The translations under genes and the position numbers were made by a program. From Elysia chlorotica (lineage: Eukaryota; Mollusca; Gastropoda; Plakobranchidae), in the NCBI GenBank assembly GCA_003991915.1, contig RQTK01001107.1:62001-126000 (forward strand): a DNA stretch of 64,000 nt. Direction: 5' to 3'. The number at the start of each line of letters is the position of its first letter. Within the stretch, counting starts at the first letter, position 1. The notes under the pieces were generated by a model. It made no database searches. It was not told where the DNA came from and saw nothing but the letters and a program-made list of their open reading frames with translations. Of this stretch, positions 1-12,490 are shown piece by piece.

Positions 1-30
1 TTATGGCATCATTTATCTTGTTAAATTTTT

Positions 31-675
31 GTTGGAATCTTCCGACTATGTTTTACTTGGAAATTTTACTACAGATCCCATTGAAAAGGCCTTCATCAAA
101 TTAATTCAGGTCAGTGGTGGAACATACTTTATTAATGTCCAACAAATACTAGAAAAAGTTTAATATATTTTTTTCAAAAGTATTGCTGCTATTACTTGTT
201 GATATTTTTGAGTTTTTTTCATATTCTGGTCATACTTGTCATATATGTCAATTTGAATGGGCAGAGGATGTTTGTGGGTTGGTAGAAAAGTTGCCAGAGT
301 TGGAAGATTCATTGAAAGATTAGATAAAGCGCAGTTTAGTTTATATTGCTGGTTATGTGACACCGAAAGATGATGTTTGTGAAGAACACGAGGACACTTA
401 TAGTTATTATTTTTGAAAAGTTTGGAGAGTTTACTTCAAGTTAAGACAGAGGTAGTTTGAAGAAAGCTAAACATGTCATTGGACAATTTTTCTCCTACAT
501 AATCTTTTCCTCCATCGTCAACCATGTGTGCAAAAATTCTCTAGGTGATACACTGCTCAAGATCGCAGAAGCATTGGACTTTAAAATAAAGCATCACCAT
601 TGCTTCACATTGAGCAATATATTTTTCAATAATTTTTGTAAGATAACAAACCTGCCATCTGAGAAGGAGCCATAA
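31..675 (+). pseudogene. P-element/THAP9-like transposase relic
   Basis: The plus strand reads, across several frames, like the C-terminal half of P-element/THAP9-type transposases. Early on there is a DPIE...VSGGTYF stretch (about 75-130), matching the conserved 'DPIE-FG-RQ-GG' segment. Next comes EDVCGLVEKLPELEDSLK (about 262-318) with LVYIAGYVTPKDDVC (about 338-378), and then an open frame at 457-675 ending in NIFFNNFCKITN, which resembles the C-terminal 'N-FLNNFCK' signature. Frameshifts and stops separate these blocks, so no functional protein is made. The left part is cut by the window edge. The family call rests on remembered motif resemblance; another RNase H-fold DNA transposase remains possible. 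Confidence 0.5.
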
Positions 676-2070
676 CAAAAGATATTGAAGCTATCCTAGG
701 TTAGAGCTATGTCTTTTTCAATTTAACCATTTTTTCCGTTTATTTGATCCCACTAATGTTATTTTAATTATTGACAACCTTTCTTTGACACAATAAACCT
801 ATAAAGTGCTTCATAGGCTGGCAATTTTATCATATGCCCTGCAAAGCTCTTTTGATTTGACCGGAACGCTTATAGACAATATATGAAACAATAGTGGTTT
901 AAGGATAAACAGCCTACTGTGTACTATTTATATATGAGTAAGTCTGCAATCTATTTGTTTATTCTTCTTTTATACTACTAAATCATTCTTTTACGCCTTT
1001 CAAGCATTTTTGTAATATAAAACCTGAATTTGTTAGGAAAATTGTAACCGCCTCCACATTATTTCTAATGACGCACGTTGAATAGGCCTGTTATTAAGTA
1101 CTCCATGGTTCATCCCATTTGTAGAGAACATAGAATAGTTGGAGTGTAGTATCGTGCAGACTTGGTGAAATTTTAGTGCTGCGCTAAAGCTGAAAAAACG
1201 TCCTGCCGAGAAAAAGTTACTATGCCGTTATCGGGAGCGTGGTGTGAACGCTTAGAAAGAAAACTTTTTTTTTTGTGTGCACTTTATCGCTATATCTACA
1301 GTTTGGTCTGATCAAGACTCAGTTTGGGTCTTACATGCCATTATAAGTAACAATATCATTTTCACTCCAATAATCGAAAGAGATGATAACAGCCATTATT
1401 TTATACTCCCACAATATTCCCAAATCTCCAACATTGACACTCTAAAATGTTTTATATACACATTGGACTCAATTGGTCTCAAGTGACGCGAAGTAGAATT
1501 AGTTCCCTTTTCGATTTGCTAACCGTGTGTTTTTAACCAGTGAAAGCAGTGACAGAATTCCATTAGGGAGTGAAAGGCAATTGTGCTCGTATGTGGCTGT
1601 TTCTTTCTTTCGCTTTTTAAAAATTGTTCCTCCTCAACAATGGCTCATCACTCATAAGTTTATGCCTGTCAAAGATGTAAGAACCAAACGATTCGCACTG
1701 TACGTAGGGACTCGGGATATCCCAGTAGGCAGTGCCATGGACTGATCAGCAGGATGTCCATGATTTGAATCTCAGCTGGCACCGCCATATCTGAATAATT
1801 TTTCTTCTAGAAACATAGAAGACATACAAATTATTGAAAGATAATTATACGAATAAACATTTCAATCTGCCGTAGTAATCTCACTTTGTTTCATAAAGCT
1901 TACTGATTTTTTCGATTGTTCCGCTTTGGAATATTTAAATAACCTCCAACTCCTGCAAGACTTCATTTTGCAATTCGCACTTTATGCAGTTACTGAAAAA
2001 GTCAAAATACACTAATCGACAGGGATTTGTTTGATTTGTTGGTTTCTTAAAGTTCATCACCAGCATGTAG
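676..2070. other. No recognised gene
   Basis: AT-rich sequence with short ORFs only (for example 1277-1486 and 1527-1745 on the plus strand). None shows a domain or coding-like codon bias. Around 1707-1790 there is a faint tRNA-like/SINE-like stretch that is too diverged to call. Confidence 0.5.
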
Positions 2071-2262
2071 ATTATCGTGGACGGATTCCAAGACTCACAT
2101 CTGACAATTATAAGGGTCGCCACACAGATTCAGAGCGGGGATATCACGATCTGTTTTACAGCCAATCACACTAGACTGAAAAAGATCCCACTACTAGGGA
2201 ACAAGGCGGGCGAGTCGGGGATCGAACTGAGTACCTCCCAAATAGAAGTCGCACGCTATATC
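2071..2262 (-). mobile_element. tRNA-derived SINE, diverged copy
   Basis: The minus strand carries a tRNA-like head with a B-box-like GTTCGATCCCC (about 2216-2226). After it comes the body shared by the other SINE copies of this window: a 'GTGTGGC...ATAATTGTCAGA' block and a 'CTTGG...CCGTCCAC' block next to 2080. Orientation is inferred from the head-to-tail order. It is diverged from the copies at 17.5 and 62.1 kb and lacks a recognisable 3' simple tail. Confidence 0.6.
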
Positions 2263-2780
2263 CTTGAAATTCTTCAAGGTTTGTTCAATTTCTGTGTTTT
2301 TTCCTCCTTGGGTGGACAGGTATCGGTAAGTACCGTATCAGCCGCTCCAATACATTCCTTTTTTGGCACTAAGATAATTATATCATTATTGTAAGATTAT
2401 CTCTCGATACGGATCCAAAAGAGATGGACAAAATTCTCATGTTTAGTGAAGTTATGTCTGAAAAACCTTTAAATCTCTCTCAGCACTTGGATGAATACCC
2501 TACGCTTTCTTATATATCCCTTTCAACTTGAATGTTCTTTCCTCACATAAGGGAACTCAGCAAGTTTAAAGCTTTTGAAAATTTGAGAACGCATAAACCG
2601 CCAACTCGTATATATTTTGATCTGAGAGTGTTGTGTGTGGTTTCTTTACCATAACAGAAAGATATAATTTCAAAAGAATTACACTGGGCATCATGACAGC
2701 AATTCCCATAAACATTATTGGATTTTTTCGCCGTTTTTCTTCTTAAACAAAACAAAAACAAAAAAGAGAACTAGGCCTAT

Positions 2781-2945
2781 ATCAGTAGCAGTAGCAACAG
2801 CACCCCCACCACCACCCCCACTACCAATCCAACCACTATCCCCACCACCATTCACCACCACCGCTACCACAACCACCACCACCATCAACAACAACAACAA
2901 CAACAAAAACAACAACAACAACAACAACAAAAACAACAACAACAT
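2781..2945. repeat. (CCA)n/(CAA)n simple repeats
   Basis: Imperfect ACC trinucleotides run into CAA trinucleotides. They create spurious low-complexity reading frames on both strands. Confidence 0.9.
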
Positions 2946-3750
2946 TCACAAAGCCAAACAAAACAAACAAAAACCCCAACGTTGTGTTAAAAAGGCGATG
3001 AGTTTTTCGTTCACATAAACATTATTGTTTTTACGTCATACTTTACTTTGATAACCCGAAATAAAATTACAAGGAAACCACCCGAATAGATTTTTTAGTA
3101 GTTAGTGAAGCAAAGGTACAAATATCATTTTCCTCTTGATGTTAGGAAAAGAGTTGTGATTACAGCACATAAGTAAATGTTCCAAGTTTGGCACTCACAA
3201 CAACTGTGCCTTACTTACCTAATAATTTGTGCCCGAATAATTATCTAACTCTGACAAAATTTTAGCCCGTGTGAGTCCTTTTGGGCACCTGGACATCTAC
3301 ATTTTCACGGATTTATTTGAAGACCATACTATGTTTCACAATTTAAAATAAAAAAGAAAAGGACATTGTTGTAGATTAACCATCTCTTCCATGACTTTTG
3401 TTTTTATTTTCACATACAGTGCCAGATTGTAGACACGCGTCATATTTAATGGTCGGAGCAATCCTTCTAGAATCTTACGAGACCGTGCCATCGAATCAGA
3501 TTTATATTGGTTCGATAAAACTATTGTTGAGAGTGTCAATATTGACAGTGATTTGGGCAAAAATCAGACCGAGTAACACCTCTTTCGACGCCATGAAAGG
3601 AAAATATTAAAAATGGTATTGTTACTTAAAAGATCCTGTGAGATATTATGCTGACTTTGCATCAGACCAAATTTGTAGACAGATAGGGGATTAGTAATTA
3701 TAGTTGTTTTGTTTTTATTCGAAACAGAAACAAAATGTAAAAAGCCAAAT
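2946..3750. other. No recognised gene
   Basis: Non-repetitive AT-rich DNA. Overlapping ORFs at 3336-3560 (minus) and 3398-3610 (plus) have no recognisable domain, and neither is convincing. Confidence 0.4.
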
Positions 3751-4795
3751 AGATAAGGTAAGATAAGATAAGATAAGATACGCCTTTATTATCCCATGGC
3801 GACATTTTTCTTGGTCGTAAAATAATACAATTGATTCAATACCACAACATCATTTAGACATATGTGAGAGAAATAAAATAAAACAAGTATTTTACATTTA
3901 TATGCAACATTGATTAAATTATGCACTGTCAGACAAACATAATTATTATTTAGAAACACACACCTCTTTACGCATATACAAGAATACACCCCCCCTAGAA
4001 ACCCAAGTCCGCTAAATATAGCATTGTAACAATCTGAAGGAGGTTGGTAAAAACGAGTTTTTATATCTGTCTGTTCTGGCCTTCAGATGGTGGCTTTATT
4101 TTACTTTTTCAACTAAATCTGTTGCTTCTTTGTGCTGTTTCATATTCAATATGAAGAGAGTGCTTTATGTCTGCTGTTATACATTTAAATTCATTCATTA
4201 TTTGTAAAACATACATATATTAGAAAGGGGCTAGTTTACAACCAATAATCTAGAAACTTTCTTTCTTACTTTGCCTACTCTTAGAGCATGAAGTTTTGAT
4301 GGGCCCCAAAACAGGTAATTCCGAAAGATATTAAACTTTGTATACAGGTGACATACCGATTTTTCATAATATTGTAGCTGACATGGACAGACTTTAATTT
4401 CCTTAAAAAGTACCGTCGTTGATTAGATTTTTAAATCAGGATTTCAAAATGTAAGGTAATAGAAAGTTTACAATCAATGGTGAAGCCGAGATATTTACTT
4501 TTGTATGTGTCAACAACTTCAACTTGTACATCTTTTATTTTAGCGGTGTTAAAGCAGGTGCCTTGTTTCGTCTAAAATTTAAAAAAATCATCTCTTTTGT
4601 TTTATGTCAAATTTTTAAAAGTTAATTTCGCACCAGTTAATTTCTTCAAAGTGAAAAGCATTCCTGTTTGTTATTGTTCCGATTAGGCAATGGTCGTCCG
4701 CAAATTTAATTAATTGTGTGTTGCTGCCTTTTGCCTGGTTGCCATTAGTGTAGACAGCCTATAAAATTGGTGGTAGCACATAGTCTTGCGGTGCC
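3751..4795 (-). mobile_element. L2/CR1-like LINE, 3' part (copy 1)
   Basis: Read on the minus strand this is the 3' part of a non-LTR retrotransposon ORF2. RT motif B remains as GAPQDYVLPPIL (about 4765-4800) and motif C as KFADDHCLIGTI (about 4680-4715). A thumb/connection block has YLGFTIDCKL, FLRKLKSVHVSYNIM and IQSLISFGITCF (about 4280-4510). The C-terminus is RYKNSFLPTSFRLLQ (about 4010-4060), the arginine/serine-rich ending typical of CR1/L2 proteins. The element ends with CCATGGGATAATAAAGG followed by tandem TTATC units (3751-3790). Frameshifts and stops inactivate it, and the 5' half is missing. It is closely related to the copy at 20545-21485. Confidence 0.8.
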
Positions 4796-5297
4796 CCCGT
4801 GTTTGTGATAATAGTGTTGGAATTAGCACCATTAATATTATATTGCTATATCATTGCAAGAAAAAAAATCCAGGCGATAACACTGACACCAACATGCAAG
4901 TATAATTTCATGATCATACAATGGGGCTTTATAGTATACAAAGCAACGAAAAATCATAATTTTATAAACTCGCAGGAAAAACTCTTGATATCTCACAGAT
5001 GTTTTAGTAAAACACGGAAAGGAACTTTTTCTTGAATCTTATTATACGGAATGTGTCTAATCTGTTCTATTTAATGAGTTATAAGATATGATATAATTTT
5101 TCATAAATCCTCAACATGAAGTAAACTGTATTCCTAAACGGCCCTATTGCAACTTATTTGACACTGGTGAAAGAGATAATTCTAGAAAATAATTAAAACT
5201 ACATGAAATAGACCCATAGATAGACGATGAGACGAATAGATAGATGGTAAAACAATATATAATTATATATATTAATATCCATATCCATCCATCCATA
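4796..5297. other. No recognised gene
   Basis: AT-rich sequence with a short plus-strand ORF (4799-5035) that starts at the LINE boundary and shows no domain. Just upstream of the Helitron start are a few GATA and CCAT repeats. Confidence 0.4.
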
Positions 5298-6318
5298 TCG
5301 ATACTATATAAAAAGATAAGTGCTCATCGTAGACTCCGCGCTTCGAATTTTGCCGATGTCCACAAACTTACTCAATCACTTGAAAATTACAAAACATTTT
5401 TAGGGACATGCTGACTACTTTTTTTTAAAAAGCAATTTTTAAATTAGACCTTTGGTATTATACAAAAATTTAATTTACCCCTCCCGCAAAGGTTAATCTG
5501 TTTTATTAGATAAATCGCTTTCCTATTCTTTTTTGCAAAGTAGCGCGTTTCGTAAAAAAAATAACAACAACAACAACAAAAAAACAACAAACAACGGTGT
5601 GCACTTCGGCACCTGAGAACGGTAATTCTTAAAAGTTTTTCACCGCAGACTAACCCAGTCACTTAAAAACAAAAGACAACTGACTCAGGAGACCAAGAAT
5701 CATGACTCAACTGTATCATGGCCGAAATTTAATTGTTGAAGATCTAGATGTACATTAGGTCTGTTACGATGGCAACCATTAGCATGTGAGAAAAAGAGAC
5801 GTCGTTTAAGACGATCCAGATACTTAGCAGTAAGACTCAGTCCAAATCAAATCCCCAATCACAAACATCACTTGATAAACTATCCACATCTAGGCCTACT
5901 GATACTGATCGAAATCTAGATCTAGAGCTACGACAAAGTGAAAAAAGACAAAGATCTTGATCTCCACGACCTTGACCTAGCTTTAGATCTGATACACCAC
6001 CATAGAAGCAGATGAACCCACACGGGTTAGATCTACATCACCACTACTGTGTCCACCTCACATCAGTCAGGCAGCTTCTACGATTACCCCAAATTTGTCC
6101 GAACTATGACAATATCAATATTGTTGCCCACATTTTTCGGGGAATAACAAAGACATGCCAATATTGTGACGCAAAGTTATGGTCCACTGAAAAATCCACA
6201 ATGTGCTGTGCCAATGGTCAAGTTAATTTACCACCCTTGGAAACTTTACCAGAACCTTTACACCAGCTGTTTGTGGGGTATACTGCAGAATCTTTGCATT
6301 TTTGAAATAACTTCAACT
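5298..6318 (+). mobile_element. Helitron copy A (5' part, truncated)
   Basis: The left terminus is plausibly the 5' TC of a Helitron, preceded by A (TCGATACTATATAAAA at 5298). It aligns with the start of copy B at 22619. The next kilobase shares blocks with copies B and C: GAAAAAGAGACGTCG, the 'acgatccagatacttagcag' block, and several TAGATCT-rich segments. The coding relic at about 6100-6300 has CQYCDAKLWSTEK, a CCANGQVNLPPL block and a LPEPLHQL segment. This is the cysteine-rich segment that precedes the Helitron helitron-like N domain. It stops abruptly at (TA)n/(GA)n repeats near 6320, so the Rep and helicase regions are absent. Confidence 0.75.
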
Positions 6319-6343
6319 AGTATATATATATATATATATATGG

Positions 6344-6402
<59 letters not shown>

Positions 6403-6458
6403 AAGAAATTAAGGGAGAAAATCTGTGAGTGAGAGAGAGAGGGATGGATAGATGGATG

Positions 6459-6514
<56 letters not shown>

Positions 6515-6600
6515 NNNNNNNNNNNNNNNNNNNNNNNNNNNNNNNNNNNNNNNNNNNNNNNNNNNNNNTATATATATATTTATTTCGTTTATATAAATAA
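6319..6600. repeat. Compound microsatellite interrupted by gap
   Basis: (TA)n, then (GA)n (about 6350-6396), a GGATAGAT-type stretch and (GATA)n up to 6514, then Ns, then (TA)n. Long opposite-strand ORFs through it are repeat artefacts. Confidence 0.9.
6515..6568. other. Assembly gap (54 N)
   Basis: A run of N inside the GATA/TA microsatellite. The true repeat length is unknown. Confidence 0.99.
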
Positions 6601-6723
6601 TCATTAAAAAAAATCCAGAAACAGCAACATAGCAAACCAAATTAAGCACCCTAAAATAACCACAACGACACACATAATTATGCAAATAAACGATAATATC
6701 GAAAGAGAAAAAAATCAAAAGAA

Positions 6724-6743
6724 AACAACAAAAAACAACAACA

Positions 6744-6783
<40 letters not shown>

Positions 6784-6900
6784 AACAACAACAACAACAG
6801 CAAAACAGCAAAATAAAACACATACAAAAAACCCCAAACAAAAGCACAAAAACAAACAAAAAAAAACAACCAAAAAACCAAAAAAAACAACAACAAAGAA
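6724..6900. repeat. (CAA)n simple repeat
   Basis: CAA/ACA trinucleotides with A-rich interruptions. Confidence 0.9.
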
Positions 6901-7242
6901 ATCCATTTATTGTTTGGCGTAAATTATACATATAAATGACTGTGTAGTTTTGAAGCTCTGAAGTCTATAATCTATAGGCTTACAGAAGTGCCATTGGAGT
7001 TCAGTCATTAAATGGACTCAGTGGGCCTCTTTATCGATCACATGACTTATTATGGAAGATGGACATCGCTGAGTTTGCGTGCGTGCGAGCAAGAGACATA
7101 AGGGTCCAACAAACAGGCTTTTGCACATCACGTTTGTCAAGCTGTCAGCAGCTCAGTCTGGTGATAAGCACTTCTCCAGATTAAGCGTGCATTGATTCCC
7201 AGTAGCCTATACAATTATGGGGTGTATACCCTAATTGGCCAG

Positions 7243-7465
7243 AACGGGACAGACTGGCTTAAGAGTAGAGCATTAGTCTTGTACTCGCCGGAGACACCCG
7301 GTTCGATCTCACGACCCGGCACATTTTATTTATTGGATTTCGTCCGTGAGTGGTTGGATCGGTGCTAACTATGAGGTGATCTCTCTGTCTATGTCTATGT
7401 CGTAAACTTGTCAGACGTTAGTCTTAGACTCCTTCGCCGTATAGACACCTCCTTGATAATTTTAA
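7243..7465 (+). mobile_element. tRNA-derived SINE
   Basis: The head has an A-box-like 'actggcttaagagtagagc' and a B box GGTTCGATCTC (7300-7310), followed by 'acgacccggca'. The body carries the family blocks 'tggttggatcggtgctaac' and 'cttgtcagacgttagtctta'. The order head then body gives the plus orientation. It probably derives from Pol III transcription of a tRNA-like ancestor and LINE-driven integration, which is an inference from family organisation. Confidence 0.7.
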
Positions 7466-9678
7466 CAACGCTTAACTAGAAGAGAGCTGATACAAATAAA
7501 TCTTATTGGCGGAAGGATCTAGGAAGAATAAAAGTTCCCCTAAGCCATTCAATTGAGAGCAAACGTTTCCATTTGTCTATTTGCATCGATTGCTACGGAC
7601 CAACATGACGTGATTAAACATTTTGCGTAGACTTATCAAATGAAACCAAAATTAATGATATCACGATTTTCTCCCTATTCAGTCATGTTCACAGGTGTTA
7701 TGTTAAAATATACTTGAATTTTGTTCTAATACCTCTGTACTGTACACCATCAAGTTCTTTGGGTGGAGACAGTGCAGCTTTCTGCTACGAGTAGTATAAC
7801 GTCTAATAGGTCTGAGGAAAGGTCCAATCCGACGAAAGAATCATAAATCGATCCACATAGTAGTCACCATCAAGATAAGCTTTATTTAAGAAATGAGCAA
7901 AAATGCAATGGATGTAAATTTTGGTTTAATATGAGAAGAGTGACTGCACATGAGATAGTTTAAACATTGAGAAGAAAATGCACGACGCAATATTCTATTG
8001 GCGACCAAACAATAATAATGTGCTCTCAAACAACAAGGAAATCGAGCACACCAAATGTTTTGAGGAGCAAAAATTACAGGTTTCTAAAGATAAATTGTTC
8101 AGAAACGATTATCTTGAGAAAAAAGGTTCAGAAAGTGTGTGAACAAAAACAATTTGAGGGGCAAAGAGGTCTAAGGATCAGAAAAATGATTTAAAAATTG
8201 TAACATTATCAAATGTTACTGAGCGTTCAAGGTTACTTTGATGTCGCTGTATAGGATCCCTTTGGGGAACCCAATATACGTTAAACATAGCTCGCTTTCT
8301 TTACCACCGCTACCACCGCAACCGCCGCAACCGCCACATTATAGTTAAAAACAACCCAATTTGGCTTTAAAAAAGCACCTGACACTTTCACCATTATCTC
8401 GGTTATCACTAAAATTCATTGTGAAATTTTGTTTTTGTTTAAATTCCGCCAATATATGAATAAAAGCGTTGAAGACGATAAGCCGCTGTAAGCTATTAGG
8501 CTTATTTTATAATTCTGAATTAGGATACAACAAGACGTGTATTCGTGACGCCGAACTGTCAGAAGAGTTTGTCTGTTTGAGGTATGTACATTTTCGCTAG
8601 CTTCTGAAATAACATTTTTTTTTCTTCGTTCAAAACTAGCAAAGCTTTTGGGTTATTATTTCTGAAAAGACAAGGCAGCATTATGGACAGATTAAACCTC
8701 ACAAAACATCCTACTTAACGTGCCATATAACCTCTCAGCCAAATAGTTACTTTAAATAGCGTCACCGCTCTAGATTATAATATCCAATACCACGCGTGCG
8801 AGCCAAAGTACACTTGAAGCATAATTCTTTGCCATTTTTTCTATTTTCCATCGCAACGCTTTTTGAAGATGAAAACACATTTCTTTTCTATTCAGTGGAG
8901 AGGGAATCTAGATATCGATTGTAAACGAGATGTGAATCTAGAAAAAAATAGCATTAATAATATCGTATAGCTACACCTTCACGTTTAACCTATCAATCCA
9001 ATATGTTATTCTGTCAACGGTAGATAGAACTGTATTCTATCTTTACCGTACCATATCCTCCCTTATTAATGGGACAGTGAAGGAATAATTATGTGCTAGG
9101 CTGCCTCAGGACTCCCATTACATCGTGTACATATATATATAGGTGATATCCTAAGTTGAATTTTGTTCGTTAAAGTCTGGCTTACAATCTGTTTGATATG
9201 AGCCAGTGTTTTCTTTCATGTGTTTTCTAAGTCTGAAAAGTGCTGGATCTTTAATTGAAAGCAGAATGGATAAATATCAGACCAGGACAAATCCAACTGG
9301 GCACCTACAAAGGGCCTTCCCTCACCCCTTTCCTATACCAAACCTTCACAAAAGTATAGATAGATAAACTATTAATGTTCATCGCAAAAAATTAATTGGA
9401 TGGGATCAAAGTTACGTGAAGAAATTAATCAAAGATGTAACAACAATTTTCATTGGTTGGGGGTTATAGGCAAGTCCAATTGGGGGCTCGTTCGTCCGAT
9501 TATCAAGTAAAAGGGTGATCCTGTGAAGAAGGAAGAATGGATCAACCATAATGGCGTACTCGTCTCAGTTCTCGATGATAATGCAATTGTCTATATCACT
9601 TTGTTTTGTATAGAGTGGGAGGGAGAGCGGGGAAGTAAGAGCAAGATAAAGAGAAAGGCAGAAGTATATTAAAAGATA

Positions 9679-9682
<4 letters not shown>
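7466..9682. other. No recognised gene
   Basis: Over 2 kb of AT-rich sequence with a single short plus ORF (7967-8194) of no recognised domain, a small ACCGCC-rich patch near 8310, and otherwise nothing I can assign. It is likely intronic or intergenic. Confidence 0.5.
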
Positions 9683-9717
<35 letters not shown>

Positions 9718-9735
9718 CTCGCTCTCGCTATCTCT
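9683..9735. repeat. (CT)n microsatellite
   Basis: CT dinucleotide tract with CTCG variants at its right end. Confidence 0.95.
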
Positions 9736-10289
9736 CGCTTTGGTATCTCTGGTTCGGGTGGAAATTTGACAAGAATGGACAGAGACAAATTAGACCAAAT
9801 TATTAATAAGGCAGGCGGGGTGGTTGGGAGGCAATAAGACGATGTTGACACACTTTGTGAACAACGCACTAAGAACAAGACGAAACAGATACTTGACGAC
9901 AAAACACGTCCTCTTCATGACGAATTCGACAGTAGACTTTTACAGAATGGAAAGATTTCGGATGCAGAGAGAGGGCCAGAACCAACAGATACAGAAATTC
10001 TCTTTTGCCTCAATCTATATCTTTAAAAAATGAACATTTTATTAGAAAATGATTAGTTACAACATAGAAACTATTTTAACGCAATTCTTAATCATATTTG
10101 ACTAGAATACTTCTATTTAATAGTATCTATGTTTATATTTACCAATTCTTTTTTTACGCGTATAACTGTTATGTATAACTTATGACATTTACAAATGATA
10201 CGTACATACACATACATTCAGTAACTCGAGCTGTGATATTGTGATATGATTTTTTTATTTTCGTACCGTTTTTTTAATGTTGTAAACTT

Positions 10290-10378
10290 TATAATTTCGT
10301 TTGTTGTATGAAGAGAGTGTACTTTAATTTCCCCTTTAGGGGTGAATAAAATTTCTGTATTCTGTATTCTGTATTCTC
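10290..10378 (+). mobile_element. LINE 3' end with TGTATTC-repeat tail
   Basis: The segment contains a small palindrome CCCCTTTAGGGG (10331-10342) and GAATAAAATTTC, followed by about three tandem copies of a heptamer TTCTGTA ending at 10378. A short tandem-repeat tail directly after an AATAAA-like signal is the usual 3' end of many non-LTR elements. No coding part is recognisable upstream, so this may be a heavily 5'-truncated insertion. The start is approximate. Confidence 0.5.
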
Positions 10379-11019
10379 TATCTCGCTCTCCCCTCTTTCT
10401 CTCTCCACCCTCCTGCCACTCCCTACGTTCTACTCCACATTTTTTTCCAAGACTAAGTCGTGAACACCAGCAACTCGACGTGCACGTACATGTACATTAT
10501 AGATTTTTACATCGAATTCCAAAAGGTATGCATCAGCTTTTAAAGCATCGACCACTGAAAAAGCCTCCTTCCTGCCTGTCATCACGTTTTTTGCGATCTA
10601 TACGAAGATAACGAAGAACATAATCATGTACCATAAGGTATAAAGTTTTGTTTTATCGATCATTGGCTATGTAAGCCTAGGATAAAGATATGGTTGGACC
10701 CCATCGCATATTTACCTACCGTCGTCGTTTTGTGCTATGGGCTCTGTGATCGCGAGCCCTTTATTATTTAATAATCAGCTACGGCAGGTACTGTTTAAAT
10801 GTCAGGCGTAGAACTCTTTTTTTTGCAGGGAGTGTAACGTTTGCGCTCTAGTCACGATCCAACCATATAGACATAGGACAGCACCTAAAAATGCTCACTA
10901 ATGCTATTTGTCTAAGGAAAATCAAAGGTGTTCAAATCATAAATCAAAGACAGAAAGGGAGCGGAAAAGGACATGAGAAAAGTCGCCGTATAGGATGCTC
11001 CAGGTTGAATTTAAAACCA

Positions 11020-11023
11020 GAGA

Positions 11024-11077
<54 letters not shown>

Positions 11078-11107
11078 GAGATAAAGAGAGAGAAAGAAAG
11101 AGAGATA
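11020..11107. repeat. (GA)n microsatellite
   Basis: GA dinucleotides with GGGA and GAAA interruptions. Confidence 0.95.
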
Positions 11108-11629
11108 GATATTCAGACACATGAACGCAAATAAAAAGGAAAACGTATAATCCTTTCTTTTATATTCCAACCAAGATTTTTAAAAAATCCCCCTCCGCCA
11201 ATAACCTTTTTGAATAAAAAAAACTACAGCCAAAAGAACTGTTTATTTTACATTTTCTACAGACGATTAGAAAACCCGCCCTATCTGATAATCGCTGTGG
11301 CGCCTTGGGACATCTAAAACTGCCCTTCCATTTCTGTAAAAAATAGGATAATAAAATCGCGATAGGATCGATTCAAACGACATAATCAATGGGTGCAGTG
11401 AATAAATATTAAAGAACCTAAAACAAGTTTGCCGCGTACTATCTAAACCATCTTCCTTTCCCTCCCTCCTCCCCCACAAAACAAAAGAAAGAAAGAAAAG
11501 AAAAAAGAAGCACACAAACCATTTTTTTTTCATTAAAAAAAAAAAACAGCATTAAAAAATTTATAATTACTAGTTTAAAAGTTAAAACCGATACCTATGT
11601 TGGCATTGATGCTATGTAAACAGAAAATG

Positions 11630-11696
11630 GTTGATTAAGTGCAAAACATAGCCGTTACCGTGCTGACGTGCCGTAAAAAACAACTCACTCACTCAC
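11630..11696 (+). mobile_element. LINE 3' stub with CTCA-repeat tail
   Basis: The string 'catagccgttaccgtg', then 'gccgtaaaa', then 'aactcactcactcac' closely matches the 3' end of the RNase H LINE at 38878-38928. This is therefore a strongly 5'-truncated relative of that LINE. It directly abuts, and seems to have cut or inserted into, Helitron copy C, whose homology stops at 11697. Confidence 0.65.
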
Positions 11697-12215
11697 GCTG
11701 TATTGTCATTGTTTGGGGCAGTTTTCAGCGTAACTGTAGAAGCTGCCTGACTGATGTCAAGTGGAGGCGTTAATGGTGATGTAGATCTAGATCTAATGAG
11801 TGTGGCTCTATCTTCTTGTCGTGGTGGTGTAGTAAATCTAAAACTGTGTCTACGTTGTGTCTGTTTTCACTTTATCGTAGATCTAGATCTAGATTTCGAC
11901 CAGTATCAGTAGGCCTATATTATTGATGGTTGATCAAGTTTTGTTTGTTATTGTGTGGTTGGGGGAATATAATGTTGATTGAGTGTTGCTGCCAAGTATC
12001 TAGATTGTCTTAAACGACGTCTCTTTTTCTCACCTGCCATCGCAATCTAATCTAATCTAGATATAGATCTTCCACAATCAAATTTCGCTCGTGATACAGT
12101 TGAGTCATGCTTCTTGGTCAAATACTTCAGATCTAGTTTCTAGATTACTCCCGAATCAGTTGTCTTTGTTTTTCAGTGACAGGGTCTGCGGTGATAAATT
12201 GTTTAGAATTGCTGG
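11697..12215 (-). mobile_element. Helitron copy C (fragment)
   Basis: The reverse complement matches the 5' region of Helitron copies A and B: the 'tttatcaccgcag' block (near 12190), 'catgactcaactgtatcac', the 'gagaaaaagagacgtcgttt' block, several TAGATCTAGAT motifs, and 'catcagtcaggcagcttcta' near 11745. Homology is lost on the left at the LINE stub and on the right near 12215. No terminus or catalytic domain is preserved. Confidence 0.7.
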
Positions 12216-12404
12216 GGTACATTGAATTTTTATATAATGTCAAAGGTCTAATAATACATGGCTTTATATATATATACAATAGATGTTCTTTTTCTGTAAA
12301 AAAAAAAAGACAAAAACTACAATAAAAAGAACAACACACACGCACGTACGAAAAAAACACACACACAAAAATACAACGGAAATTTCCTTTTTTCCTTTTA
12401 TAAA

Positions 12405-12490
12405 CAAGCAACTCTTGAGTCTGGCTACTCATTTTAAGTCGAGAAAACAAGCACCTTTTGAGTCTGGCTACTCATTTTAAGACGAGAAAC
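12405..12490. repeat. 43-bp tandem duplication
   Basis: Two adjacent units beginning CAAGCA (at 12405 and 12448) share 'gagtctggctactcatttta' with a few substitutions. Confidence 0.85.

Noticed and set aside
1707..1790. tRNA-like or SINE-like segment
   Set aside because: Only a weak B-box resemblance; no family body blocks follow.
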